This document shows, piece by piece, positions 37,849 through 49,491 of a stretch of 64,000 nt of DNA. The stretch spans positions 876,504 to 940,503 of the forward strand of contig BDGG01000014.1 in NCBI GenBank assembly GCA_001949185.1, in the 5' to 3' direction. This DNA comes from Ramazzottius varieornatus. Lineage: Eukaryota; Tardigrada; Eutardigrada; Parachela; Ramazzottiidae. The notes under the pieces are model-generated. The model was given only the letters and a program-made list of their open reading frames with translations. It was not told the origin of the DNA and did not search any database. Both the position numbers and the translations under genes were made by a program. Every line of letters begins with the position of its first letter. Within the stretch, counting starts at the first letter, position 1.

Positions 37849-39240
37849 ATGGCTAGGAAGCACATTTTGTGCATCACCATCCCCGGCTACGGTCATCTGA
37901 CTCCGTTGCTTGCACTGGCCCGCAAGCTCGGCGCTATCCATCAGGTTACCTTTGCGGTGTCAGCTCACACGGCCAACCAGCTGCAACAGCGCCAGCTATA
38001 CCATGTCGCAACCGACGGCAAATTCATTCAGCTGTACGGCATTCCCGATGGAATCGACTTTGACTTTGACGATCCAACTGACCCCACCGTTCTCCAGCGG
38101 ATCAGCCAGCTTATGATCAGAGGCATCGAACAGCTGGTCGGAGGTATTCCCACCCGCGACACCAAGCACTCTTCTATTCGAGGAATCGCTGATGCCGTTG
38201 ACGTGATTATTGCTGACCACAACATCGGACTGAAAGCTACTCAGATTATCGTCGATCGTCATGTGCCCTTGTGTACGTTCATTCCTAGTGGAGTATATTG
38301 TATCCAGATGGTTCTAGCTTTCAATGAAAAAGCCTACAGGGAACAAAAGTTACCTAAACCGTCGAAGGGTTTTTTCTCTCTGCCGAACGCGGACGGATAC
38401 TTCGATGAACCACCCCTCGAGACGTTAGTTCAGTCGGTGATTATAGAACAGAAGGAAGCTGTACCGCTAGCTACAGTGCTCATCGTCAACTCGGTGCGTT
38501 CGTTCGAGCAGAAGTACATCAACAATTACGAAGCGTTGGATCAGATGAAGGATAAACCGACATTCTGTGTGGGACCGCTGCTGTCCGAGGATAAAACCAC
38601 AACGAAGAACCTCGCAATGGAGGAGAAAGTTCGAACATGGTTATTAGGACGAGAGAAGGCTTCGGTGATTTGCATCTCGTTTGGCAGTATTGGTACACCG
38701 AGGCCGGAACAACTGAAGGAGCTTTGTAAAACGATTGTGCAATTGGACCAACCGGTTATTTGGTCATTGAAAAGTAACCATTATGCACATCTCCCCGATG
38801 AACTGAAAGCAATGGCACAAGCTGGGTTTGAAGAAGAGATGGTCACGGATAAAAAGGTCCTGTTGGTTTCATGGGCGCCTCAGAAAATGGTTCTGGCTCA
38901 TGAGAATGTCGGGCTGTTCGTCAGCCATTGTGGATGGAACAGCACGATCGAGGCACTGAGTGAGGGAAAGCCCATTGTGGGATGGCCGCAGTTCGCCGAT
39001 CAGATGATCAATGCGGAACTGGTGGAAGAGAAGGGGGCGGGCGTGGTTGTGAGGGACGCTGGGATGATGGACGATCGTCTGGTGTTGGCTGAGGAAATCG
39101 TGGAGAAAATTGTGGCAGCAAGAGGAAAGATGGAAGGGGCGATGGCGCTCGGCAAATGTGTCCGGCAGGCGGTGGAGCAAGGTGGTTCGTCGTACCGCGA
39201 GATTCGGGATTTATTGGATTTCATTGATAAAAATCAATAA
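37849..39240 (+). CDS. Plant-type UDP-glycosyltransferase (GT1), intronless
   Basis: Transfers a sugar from a UDP-sugar to small acceptors, probably for detoxification or conjugation. A single 463-codon frame from the ATG at 37,849 (context TTTGCCATGG); an ATG at 37,780 would add 23 basic residues. Start HILCITIPGYGHLTPLLALA carries the catalytic His; DVIIADH holds its likely Asp partner. The C-terminal half has VICISFGSIGTPRPEQ and an exact 44-residue PSPG box from WAPQKMVLAHENVG through HCGWNST and EALSEGKPIVGWP to FADQ. Trp at box position 22 and a final Gln point to UDP-glucose in the plant enzymes. There is no signal peptide and no C-terminal membrane anchor, unlike animal UGTs (whose box reads THGG-N). 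It is unbroken and intronless among multi-exon neighbours. A decayed copy lies at 1,471-2,816. Transfer from a plant, alga, fungus or bacterium is suggested but not proven. Confidence 0.9.
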   Translation: MARKHILCITIPGYGHLTPLLALARKLGAIHQVTFAVSAHTANQLQQRQLYHVATDGKFIQLYGIPDGIDFDFDDPTDPTVLQRISQLMIRGIEQLVGGIPTRDTKHSSIRGIADAVDVIIADHNIGLKATQIIVDRHVPLCTFIPSGVYCIQMVLAFNEKAYREQKLPKPSKGFFSLPNADGYFDEPPLETLVQSVIIEQKEAVPLATVLIVNSVRSFEQKYINNYEALDQMKDKPTFCVGPLLSEDKTTTKNLAMEEKVRTWLLGREKASVICISFGSIGTPRPEQLKELCKTIVQLDQPVIWSLKSNHYAHLPDELKAMAQAGFEEEMVTDKKVLLVSWAPQKMVLAHENVGLFVSHCGWNSTIEALSEGKPIVGWPQFADQMINAELVEEKGAGVVVRDAGMMDDRLVLAEEIVEKIVAARGKMEGAMALGKCVRQAVEQGGSSYREIRDLLDFIDKNQ

Positions 39241-41149
39241 ATATGCTTAAAGTACCATTGTGCTGTCGCTTTTCAAGTTTTCCTGGTTCTATCTTACCAG
39301 TTTATCAAACAAGAATGTCAGATCTGTTTTAGATGATATGGAAGTTCATCAATCTAACTTTTATGCGGTATGCGTGGGCGAGCAGGAGCATACGACAGAC
39401 TGAACTCTCAGAAATGACGTGCTCATCATGAAATCGGTATGCGAGTGGCATTGAGACTTGGATCAAGGGACATGAATGTCGATGATGGCGTGGTAGAATA
39501 AAATCTTTAAAAGGAACCTCGTCTTTTCCCAGACGAGCTGAGCCAAACGACATCAAATGGAAAATATCAGTGATGCAATGTTCAATGCGTTGTTGATGCG
39601 TTGCCCGAAAAGATAAAAAATTCCGCAGAAAATTCATACTTTGCGGTACAAAATCTCAAGCGACCTTCAAATTCTCCAATACGAAATGGTTCAAAGATTT
39701 TATCGATCCTTCGATAGTTGTTTAAATTTCACTATACTTTTGTATAGCTCTCTGTTTCTACGGCTTTCTTGCCACATTTCTTCGAATTTGTCCTGTAAGC
39801 GCTTTACCTGGCACAGCAGTCGGACAGATAAAGGTTATTATTATTATTAAGCGGCACTTTTTCCATAGACCGAACAACAACAGTAAACTACGCATAGGAG
39901 ATCTTGATACAAGGTCTGCTGAATATTTGAGACGCACGAAACGAGAACTTTTGGTGCGAAAGCACAGTTTTCAACCATAAAAATTGCTTAAAAAATGCTT
40001 GGTTTGTTGTGCCAATTGTGAACACCCACACACTACTGATTTTCTCGAAGTTCAAGCGACAAAAAACTTTCAAGTTCAAGTGAAACTTTCAAGCTTCAAA
40101 ATTCATATCTTCGTACACGCGCCCCATTTCACTACGAATACCTTCCGTCAGGTGAAAATATTCATCTATATCCCGTGTGTTTTTTATGCCTCCATGAAAA
40201 AGGCTATCAGCTAAGAGCGTTTTGCTCAAGATGCCATCCGGTTGGGAGGGTCATCTTAATAATTTGCTCGCGGGCCCCTTTGTACAGTACTTTAATCAGT
40301 ATGATATGCCTTCAGGCAACTGAGACAAAGCTTCAAATTCCTTCAATATAAGGCGGTGCCGGCGTCTTCAGATACGTTTTGTATGACCAGCATCAGGTCC
40401 GTCACGGTTTCCTGTATGTCCATTCGGCTGCAAATGTAATGAACCCAGTCTACTGGGTTCATTACTTTTGCGAAGTACGGACTTCTGCCTCAAGTAAATG
40501 ATTCCGCGCGTTTATTCTGCTACAGTAAATCATTGTACTTTCATCTGCTGCGCTTCCGCTCATGTTCGCTGGCGTGATACGACCGTGGTAAGATCTTTGG
40601 CTGAGTGGCGCCGTAGCTGCTGTCGAGATAATATGGTGACCCGATACGTGAGGATTGCTTTATTGTTGATTTTGATGGAGAACCCATGTTTAACTCACAA
40701 ACAGATAAACTAATTAAGAATTTACACTAGCAGGGATGCATTATGTACACTGTGTTTGTACCTGTACAGTAAAGAACATTATTTTCTTGCACGGTATATA
40801 GTGCTCATCCTCATGGGACGACTGCGTCGTTCCGAGGTTTTATGGTAGGCGTTCCTTCCAACTCCATTCCATGGTAATTTATATTACTGCATACATTGTA
40901 TTTGTCCACCGCAAATAGCTGGAAGCCACCACGCTAAACATGACGAAAGGCGAGCACGTGAGTTGACCATGAGATACAAAGCCGGCCTTGATTTTCTTAG
41001 AACCAATCATGTTCGAAAGCTGTTGCAGGTGTTCATTGTGACCGAAGATTTTCAATTGACGAACGTGATGAACAAGACCAATGATAGGAGCCTTTCGAAG
41101 TATACCGCGTCTATGGTGAGCCGGGCGATTCAAAAGTCCACAGTACTTT

Positions 41150-41340
41150 CTCCACGGGTGTACGCGCGGATAAACTCCTTTTTTCCGCGCATCCACCCGC
41201 GGACTATGACAAGAGTTTCACCGCGGGTGTACGCGCGGATAAACTCCTTTTTTCTGCGCATCCGATAAAGTCAGTTTCTCCGCGCATGCGCACGGATGAA
41301 ATGTATTAGTCCGCGGGTGTATGCGCGGACAAACTGACTC
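41150..41340. repeat. Tandem/inverted GC-rich repeat cluster
   Basis: The unit CCGCGGGTGTACGCGCGGAT, followed by AAACTCCTTTTTT, occurs at about 41,152 and 41,221. A shorter variant occurs at 41,310 (GTGTATGCGCGGACAAACT). Inverted pieces (CCGCGCATCCACCCGCGG, CGCGCATGCGC) lie between. At least three direct copies and two inverted fragments fall in 190 bp. Confidence 0.65.
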
Positions 41341-41735
41341 ATAATCCTCCCATCGTACTTACTTGCAGTGCGAGGCCTTCAAAGCAAGCCGTTCCACCGC
41401 ATTCCTAACTGGTCAAAAAAGTTTTCTGGGCGTATCCACCAAAGTAGCTGGTGAAATTACACCACCAAGCCAGCTTAGTCTTTTTAAGCCCTTAATGTGC
41501 TCCGGGCTCCAACCGAAAGATCGAATTTCAACAACCGACATCACATCGACCACATTTCCAACGGAAAACCGAACTCCTGGTTCCGGATCGGCTTTGACAT
41601 TAACAGCGCAAACAAGCCTGCCCTCCTCCAGAGGGTTAGCCGATTGATTAGCGCATCAGATTTTCTTCTGAGACCTTTAGGCTCTTCTGCAATAATACTG
41701 AGCGACAATTCGAATAATACACCGCTGTCGACTCG

Positions 41736-41882
41736 TACTGTAATGCTTCTTGAACTTCGCGAATCACGTGATCGTACGCGTGGAGTTAAACCCCGGTCCG
41801 GTGACTATACCCTACCAACCCCCGAGGGGATGTTTTGCCTGTATCGTGACGTGTTTGGCGAAGTTGAAGAAGCATTACAGTA
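41736..41882. mobile_element. 147-bp palindromic MITE, copy 2 (TA-flanked)
   Basis: It has the same ends and length as the copy at 31,215-31,361 (TA-CTGTAATGCTTCTTGAAC arms). The centres differ more than the arms, with several substitutions around the CCCCGGTCCG core. Each copy is bounded by TA. Confidence 0.8.
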
Positions 41883-42333
41883 CGTGACTCATTGTTGTCT
41901 GTACACGTTCGCAAACTCATGGTCAGTAATTCAAAGAACGCGCTACCACGGTTGCGTCGTCAACGACATGGATAGTCTTACAATAAATGTTGCCCACTGT
42001 GGGTCTACAAGAGCGTTTACTTATCGGTCCAGCACTAATTGAGACGAAAGCCCCAACTAGTGATTATTAAGCGACTCTTCGCTAAGTTCGTGCTGGAACC
42101 ACGGGCTCGTCCGGATCGATCCTCGAGACTGGACTTCTGGACGAGAAATAAAAGCATTACACACGTGAGAAGTTCGTAAGAAGATTTCCGTCCTAAGTGG
42201 ATTCCGACAAGTGCAATGGTATGCTAAAAACCGCGGTCCAAGAGGTGCAAGACCGTGTTCCCTAGTGCATGAATGAAGTGCTACAGGTGAGATTCGGCCC
42301 GGAAATTTGCACCTTAATTACTCGCATGCTAAT

Positions 42334-43578
42334 TTAATATATCTTTCCAACCAACGCGAAGGTGAATATGAGAGTGAACGTCTGCAAATTAGGACAACTC
42401 ACTGTAAAGTTAGTGTTCGGGAGTAAAATAAAAGCTCTGGCCAAAAACAAACTCACCGTTATTACTGACGACCTGGTGACGTATAATATTTTGGCCACAT
42501 GAAAGCAGAAGTATGATCCGTCCGTTCGCTTTCGCAGGCTTCTAAGGCTGTTCTTGAGGCTCTTGCCCTGTTAATAAGAATTATTGTACCTCGTTATGTA
42601 CTTTCAAAGTGGGTTACACCGACCTCAGCGGTTCCGTACTGGCAGTAACTTCCGCTCACAGTTCAACAGTTGCTCCCTTAGAATTGAGGACTGAATTGAG
42701 AATAACACGATCGGCAATTTTCGATCTCCCTGATACCCGCTACTGTTCATCGTATTCTTACCTGCTCATATACCGCCACCAAAGTGATCGCCGAAGCTAG
42801 CAAGTGCAGTGCAGTGAAGACCACAGCGGAAACGTTAAGCGTTATAGCATAAGCTATCATCCATGGCTTTCTAAGATTTGGATCAGGAACACGCAGAGCG
42901 CCAACCAAAGCCACCACATGCTCCAGCATGATGGAAACATCTAGGCCAAATGCTGCACCAAGTATGAGCATGAAATTACTGTTGATTGCTGTCCAGCAAA
43001 TGCGAGCTTCGTCGTACAGACCAGTCATATTGTCGATCAATGCAATGTACCCATCAGTCACAACAGTTTTGCCTTCAGCTAGCGTAAGTTTCTCACACTG
43101 CAACTTTCGGTCAATAATCCGGAGATTTCTACACATGATCAGACTGCAGAAGGTCAGAATAACGAGAATTTGGTCGGTGAGAAAAAAGGAGTAGCCTCTA
43201 AACACGAAGTCCAATATGATCGTTTGCCAAAATTTCCTGATTGGCACGTATCCATCGGTCGAATTTATGCACGAACTGGACACATTGCTTTCCTCAGCAC
43301 TAGAGTGGAGGCGAAAACCGGCTACTGCATATGGTGGTGTATACTGTGATGCCAGTAGTACCGCTGACGCTGGCAAAGGCGGACCAACCTGATCGTTCAA
43401 CCAGACGCCGACCAGCCTGGTCGCAGGAAGCCACCAGATTCCTCATCAGTTGATAAATCTGCGGGCTCTTTTTATAGCATATTGGGACGATCAAAGGTCC
43501 GCGCAACTCACGGGTTATGGCGGGGAGTACAGAAATCGCTTCGACCAATTTAAATAGTGATCGCCCACTCTGCGTCAC
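42334..43578 (-). pseudogene. Gustatory-receptor-like protein 2, decayed paralog
   Basis: A second copy of the gene at 35,606-37,403. The N-terminal part (43,578 down to about 43,390) gives RELRGPLIVPICYKKSPQIYQLM, matching RGPLLLSLMFYKAPQIS of copy 1. The frame then shifts near 43,390 into PASAVLLASQY, and later FLTDQILVILTFCSLIM, FMLILGAAFGLDVSIMLEHVV and LHLLASAITLVAVYEQ, with a GTAAGA donor at 42,761. Short exons match copy 1: about 42,690-42,624 (SSILREQLLNCERKLL), 42,567-42,457 (GKSLKNSLRSLRKR, then KILYVTRSSVIT) and 42,381-42,334 (TFTLIFTFALVGKIY and stop). The 42,690-42,624 exon has an in-frame TGA at 42,627-42,625 just before its GT. With the frameshift this points to a pseudogene, unless an extra intron removes the shift. 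An N-terminal exon above 43,578 was not fixed. Confidence 0.6.
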
Positions 43579-43739
43579 AAATTAATCCGACAGTCGGTAA
43601 ATGGAAATGACCCCAACAGGCGCATAGGTACAGCAGACCTATCGAAGACACCAGACACCGGACACCGAGACGATTTCATTAGTTTTGTTGCCATGATCGA
43701 GTCGGTCTCGAATAATCGATAAAACACTAGGAAGTGATA

Positions 43740-45600
43740 CTGAGGTAAGATGCTTGCTTTAACCGAAGGTGTGGGACTGGTCGCCGTCATACTTAAAACT
43801 GCTCCAAACCGAGAGGACTCCCGTTTGAGCAAGATAGTGCTGTTAGTTTACGACATGGGAAGGCCACCGGAGCCTGCTGTTATCAGACTGCGCGAGTCGT
43901 GTACAAAAACTTTCTGGCGATGCCAACTAGGTTTCGAGGGAGATCCCAGCGTAGGCGACGGTACTGCTCTCGGCCAACGGGCACAGCACTGGTCCGCTCC
44001 AATCTATCTCCGGGATTCGCTTCCACGTCTGAAATTGTATACGCCAACCTCAATGCAACAGTTCAACGACGTAGACACGGTGCTGAAAGCCAACGCTGTG
44101 CGCTGGTACAACCATTTTTCGTTTATTGTCGGAAAACGGACACCGCTGGCATTTGCTGTTTCAGCTGACGCCTAATCACCTGGCTACGGAAACATGACGT
44201 TGATTACTGCTGGGACAGGATGAAACGAGGGTAAGTAACGTTTAAATCTACATCACTAAGGTCGAGTTTCCATGTCCGCAAATGCTACAACGATTTCCTG
44301 ACTGGTACACTTGTCTCACTACATTTCTGACCGTGAAGTAACTACTGATGACCCCATGTCCTGGTCCAACCAAGTGGCACAGGTGTTTTATAGCCTTACG
44401 GTAAGGCTGTCCGCCAGGAAAAGCGAATAATGAACATGTAAAAAGAGATGGTGCGGCTTACTTTATGTGGGACGATTCCGATGTCTTCTCTGGTTGTGTT
44501 GCAAACGATAGTGGACGCTTGCTTTGTCTAGTTATTCTGAACCGCTTTTCTGTTTGCGGGCAGATTTAGAAGAACTTTAGAAGAATCTTTCCACATTTAC
44601 GAATCCTGTTCGCAGAGAACAGAAAGCGGCTCTTGAACCGACTCAATAAAGAATGTGGCAAAAGATTGATGCATTACTGTGTCAACAACTCGCAAAATAA
44701 CGACTTGACAGTTGAATACGAACTACAGCCCGTTCGGGCCACATCGCTACCACCTTCTAAAAATCAGAGCTCTCTCCATCGAAACTTTTTCGCGTCGAAC
44801 ATAGCATCCGTAGATAGCAAAAACAATGGCCTATCATAATCAAGAACAAAATTTGGCAAGTTGTACGAGACACGGCCGTATGACGAATTTTTGTCACAAA
44901 GGAAGACCCTCGAAAAAGACGACTTTCGCAGATTTTTAGGCATTTTTTAAAAATCGTTTTCTTGATTTTGTCTGCTTTTTCTGTGCTGTTAACAGCTAAA
45001 ATAAATAGAAAAATAACCAGGCTACCTGTGACATGCTTAAAAGCAGAAATATACCGCCCGAATCAGAAGTTATAATTTCTGGCGAATGCGTTGACCGTAG
45101 ATTTTTAGCGGTTCGAGGCGGTGGCAATGGTCGCACCCATTTTATACAAAGTCATGAAACGGCAGGATTTGATTAGTTGATCCAAACGCGAAAGGTTAGC
45201 ATTGACTGCGATGGAAGGAAAGTTATTCAGGCCAGGCCAAATGAACTTGCGTGTTTATCCCAAAGTCGAAAGCTGGTCAACTTTCCAAACACTGGCTCTG
45301 TGTCATCGCAATACGTCTGCGTACTGCAGAAGCTTCTCTGAAATTTCATCAAAAGATAATTCGTAGGATTGGTTTAAGCAGTAATTTTCCATTGGATTAC
45401 TTTTGCTACTGAGGCTTGTTTTCACGCGGTTCTGCGTGGATTAATAAATCTAAGCCTACCCCAGAAACGGGAGTGTATAATGACAGTATCAGCGTGGCAA
45501 TCAGGGTCTGCGAAGGTGCATAAGAATTTACGATTTGCTTCCATGTCGACTTTTGAGCATCACTTTGAGTGGCAGTGCCAGAAAGCTTGGTGACTGGTCC
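43740..45600. other. Interval without a confident gene
   Basis: An open frame of 141 codons (43,750-44,175, plus) overlaps the 5' side of gustatory-receptor-like gene 2 on the other strand. It has no recognisable domain. The remainder is AT-richer and holds no splice-supported coding segment that could be recognised. A 5' exon for ANF-receptor copy B could lie here. Confidence 0.35.
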
Positions 45601-45624
45601 GCTTCGAATACTTAGAAGTTTCTT

Positions 45625-48133
45625 AATGGCAGGCGCATCTGCTTTTAACATCACATTCGTGGTAATCAGCATGTACCAGCAGCAATGCTACCTCCCAGCT
45701 TACGAGGTGGCGATTGCGGAAGCCAACCAGATGTACAAGGGCCACCTACACGCAGAGCTGGTCGCCCTGACTCGCCCAGATCTATGGAATTGCGCTGCGG
45801 TATCGAGTAACACAGTTGATCTAAGCACGGCTTTTTATTATCGGAATATGTCATCACGCCAAAATCCTGCCTTCATATCGCCAAGTAATTTACGACTTTC
45901 TAATCACAGCCATTTTACAGCCTTGTTCGGAATGCTTTACAGTAAACGAAATTTCCCTCGCGTTGCAGACTGTGTGGACGTGATGTTGGAAATGCATCCG
46001 TTGATGACAGGTAACCAACAGTATCAATACTCTGTGTAGTATTTCTTGAGGGAATGATCAATAGCTTTTTCGACGGTTTCTATCATGTTTTTGACAGAGT
46101 GGAATGTCCCGATCGTTACCATGTGAGAACATCAGACAGACTTGATTTTGGCTAGAGAAGCAGTAGTTCAGAATATTCTTTCACTTTGTCTGTGTTCCCC
46201 CAGAAGTGGCAACAGTCGGAAGCTGAGCGACAAAGAGAAATACCCTACTGTCATTTCTATGAGCCCGTCGGACAATTTCATGATGGCCATTTTCGTCAAG
46301 ACTACCCTGGAACGGTTCCGATGGACAAACGTCTTTCTTCTGTGTGACAAAGGTGACCGCGTGGTACCTTTTTACATTGCCATGTGTGCAATCTTCAAAA
46401 ACCTTCTGCGACCTGCCGATGGACAGTTTACTTTATACGACGTCAGTATCAAATCTGTCGACTCTCACCAAGCTGATTTGGATCTGATGTTGGAAGAAAT
46501 TGCTTCGCGTTCACGAGGTACCAGTAAATCTAGATTGCCTCGCTGACGTGTCACCCCATACATTTCTTGCAGTTGTCATCGTGCTAACCAACGCTGTCGT
46601 CATGCGACAGCTGATGGTATGTGCCTTGCAGCCATGCCGCTGCGCAATAGCCAATGCGACAAACCGCTGGTGTCCGTATGTAGTCCCCGTCATGTAGCCA
46701 TCGACTGGGGACCGGGTCGGTTTATTCGGGCAAATCCGGCTCTGCTTACGTAACGGCTTAATGGCTACAGCGTACGAACACGGCTGACTACCAATTTTAG
46801 ACGTGACGTCAGGCTCAGCATTGCCATTCCCCAGCTGTTTGTCACGTAAAAATTTTCCAGCGGCAAGGCTGGTGCCTTGGGAATCTCTGACCTATGTTAT
46901 TACCCGAGAAGTGAGAATTATGGATATATTTCAGATTCAGGCGCAAAGAAGGAACATGACCAATGGCGAATACGTGAGTCAATACAAACGGGATCATCCG
47001 GAGACACAAACTCAAAAATGTACCTTGACGGTATATATTGTCACTCGTCCCTTTACAGGTGTACTTCTTCATGCAGCCGTTCTTGCTGCTCAACGTCTTC
47101 TCGGACTTTTCCTGGAGATTAGACAAAGACGATGACTTAGTAAAAACATCCAAGTCGGCATTAGCAACTCATTACGCAGGCCGCAAAATCAATTGTATTT
47201 TTGCAGCTTGCCTTAGAGGCCTTCCGAGTCGTCTTCTACATGATCACCGATACGGAGACTCTTGCACAAAACATACCGACGAATACTCGAGATGAAATGG
47301 TCAATCGGATGCAAAGCTATTCGCTCTGCAAAGAACGCACGACGGTAGCCTGTACATACAGTGCATAAAATACATTCCTTCCGGTGACCACGTGCTATCA
47401 GATATGATTGATTAATGCTATAAGACCAGTTGATCACCTGAAGGGTTGCATTTTGTGCAGTGTACTTATACCGTAACGTTGGCTTCGCGTTTCTTACTTG
47501 TCGCTTTCAGGCAACGGTGGAAATGTTTGCGGCATACGAAGCTGTAACTCTTCTGGCAAAAGTATATCAAAGCGCCACTTTCCTTTCTCTGTATGAACCT
47601 CCGAAAAATCAATCCGGTTCCAGGTTGCTCGCGACATCGTCCAAAAGGCTCGTTTAAATAACAAGCAACCTAACTTTGTCGGCACCACGTTTGTAAAAGA
47701 ATTGTCCAATCGTACGCATGATCTGCTAAGGGAGTCCACCAACTTCGACATAAACGCTTGCAAAATACCTGACTTCCTGATCAAGCAGTTCAATTCCACG
47801 TCGAAAAGTTTCGAGGTATAACCGGTCCGAAAGAAAAGATTGTCCGATATCGACATTACTGAACTAAACCTCCATTCGTAGAATGTCATTCTCTTCTGCG
47901 GCAAGGACAATACAAGCTCATTTTCGTTCAATCGAAACCTGACATGGCCCGGAGGTCACTTGCCGGAGACCAAACCCCGCTGCGGTTTTGATGGATCAAA
48001 TAATGAATGCCGGACGAACAGTACCGCAACCATATTGGTTTCTACAGTTCTAGTCGCAGCAGTACTGCTTATCACCTTGCTTGGCGTTTTGGTTTGCTTC
48101 CGGTACAAGTTCAGATTTCTGAAGTTTCTCTAA
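45625..48133 (+). CDS. ANF-receptor-type ectodomain protein, copy B (natriuretic peptide receptor-like)
   Basis: Paralog of the gene at 12,135, with the same exon order. Inferred exons: 45,625-45,884; 45,969-46,010; 46,098-46,122 (25 nt); 46,204-46,517; 46,573-46,616; 46,935-46,973; 47,059-47,139; 47,207-47,344; about 47,512-47,560; 47,624-47,815; 47,882-48,133. Landmarks: QQQCYLPAYEVAIAEANQM, NCVDV, EWNVPIVT, DKEKYPTVISMSP, FRWTNVFLLCDKGD, IVLTNAVVMRQLM, RRNMTNGEY, VYFFMQPF, ALEAFRVVFYMI, FAAYEAVTLLAK, FVKELSNRT and NRNLTWPGG. A membrane helix (TILVSTVLVAAVLLITLLGVLVCF) is followed by only RYKFRFLKFL and a stop. The layout resembles the clearance receptor NPR-C, with a ligand-binding ectodomain, one helix and a tiny tail, rather than a cyclase. 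All joints are GT-AG and the frame is open throughout. No signal peptide is seen at the ATG, so a 5' exon may be missing. Confidence 0.7.
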
Positions 48134-48259
48134 GGCTTCTAAGATCGATGATTCCTTTCAGATGGGATGAAGAAAGATCGACTGGGAGCCATGCCAGAGG
48201 AGTGCTGCTTTCCTGTGATGAATTAGTTTTCGGCTCTCGATATACGTGTCTGCTGTCTT

Positions 48260-49480
48260 ACTAAGAACTGCTAGAAACTAGGTGCCAATCTGCTTCCCAC
48301 TTTTTGCTACCGGGTTAAGGATATGTGTACTCGATTCCATAGTCAGTCGTTTATAGTCTGTCTAAATTACAACTAATGTTTAGTCCTTGAATCTTGTTGG
48401 TTAGAGTTCTCGAAAACCACTGGTAAAAAATCTTTCAAATTTTTTGCGCTGACGCACCGCCGTCTTGTAGACGTAGCTATCGACATTGTTTCTTGGTTTG
48501 ATCCGCATTCAGATTTCATCCGTAATTTTTTGTGATATCCACAATTTGGTCGCTTTCTGTCAGTGGTCATCAGTGCTTAGCAAAAGGAACACAGTTTCGA
48601 ATACGACGAGGTACTGCGAACTTTGACCTCATTTGGAGCTTACTGCTCATAACAGCTCTTGAGGTTTGTTTCTGTGGCTGTCTCGAACCGCCCAGATCGC
48701 TTCCCAGTTTCATTATGATCGGAGCAAAAAATTTCAATGTGCTTCTGTTACCACAAAGCATGGCGCATCTCTAATCTTAAGCTTGACGTACGCTTCGAGT
48801 GAATACTCTATGGATGGAGCACATTCCACCCATTCTGTTTACATGCATGAGCTTAGCCAAGACTTGATAGAACTGCCCGTCCTTAGTAATAATAACCCCT
48901 CCTCAGCCTTTTCTCAACGTTTTTCTCTTTTAATAGTATCACTCTTCTCATAACGATCATTCACTCTTCTCCCAAAAGATGAGGTACCTGGCACTCGCAC
49001 AGAAGGAGAAGGAGATGCGAAAAACTGTTTTTCGATTTTCTTCATGGTATTCTGTATCATGGTGGTGCTTTAGGAAGCACAACCGAAGTTGCCATTGTGG
49101 TTAGCGCGACTGATGCCCTAATGGGCATAATAAACGAGAAATTTGATTTTCCTGCTGATGTGCAAGAGTGTATTCATTATGAAATTTCATAGTGCAAATA
49201 CGGCGACTAAATCGACCTATTTGTGGCGCACTTTTTCAAAATTGAATTTGCAGCGGAAAAACGAAACCTGGTATTTGTGTACCGTTTGATAATTTACTGA
49301 TCTGACTTGAAATTACGCAGACTCAGAACGCAGTGCACAATTCAGAATGGTGATCCGCATGGAATTCGGCGCTGAATATTTATGGCTGTGGTAGCAGCAC
49401 GCTGTGTGATCTGATCTTCAACAGCGAAAAAAGGGAGTGAAAGGAAAGATACATTAATACGGAAAGTACCACGACGAGAA
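48260..49480. other. Interval without a recognisable gene
   Basis: No cyclase or kinase exon follows ANF-receptor copy B here. Open frames are short and overlapping. One half-site of the hairpin family (GTGGCGCACTTTTTC) lies at about 49,223. Confidence 0.4.
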
Positions 49481-49491
49481 CAAGAACGCTT

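Larger units (their letters stand above)
39241..42333. other. Interval between UGT and gustatory-receptor-like gene 2; repeats only
   Basis: No gene recognised. It contains a perfect small hairpin (GTAATGAACCCAGT and its complement, about 40,436-40,465), a tandem GC-rich repeat cluster (41,150-41,340) and MITE copy 2 (41,736-41,882). Confidence 0.5.

Noticed and set aside
43750-44175. A third ANF-receptor first exon
   Set aside because: It does not align with the first exons of copies A and B and lacks the Cys and TAFYYR landmarks.
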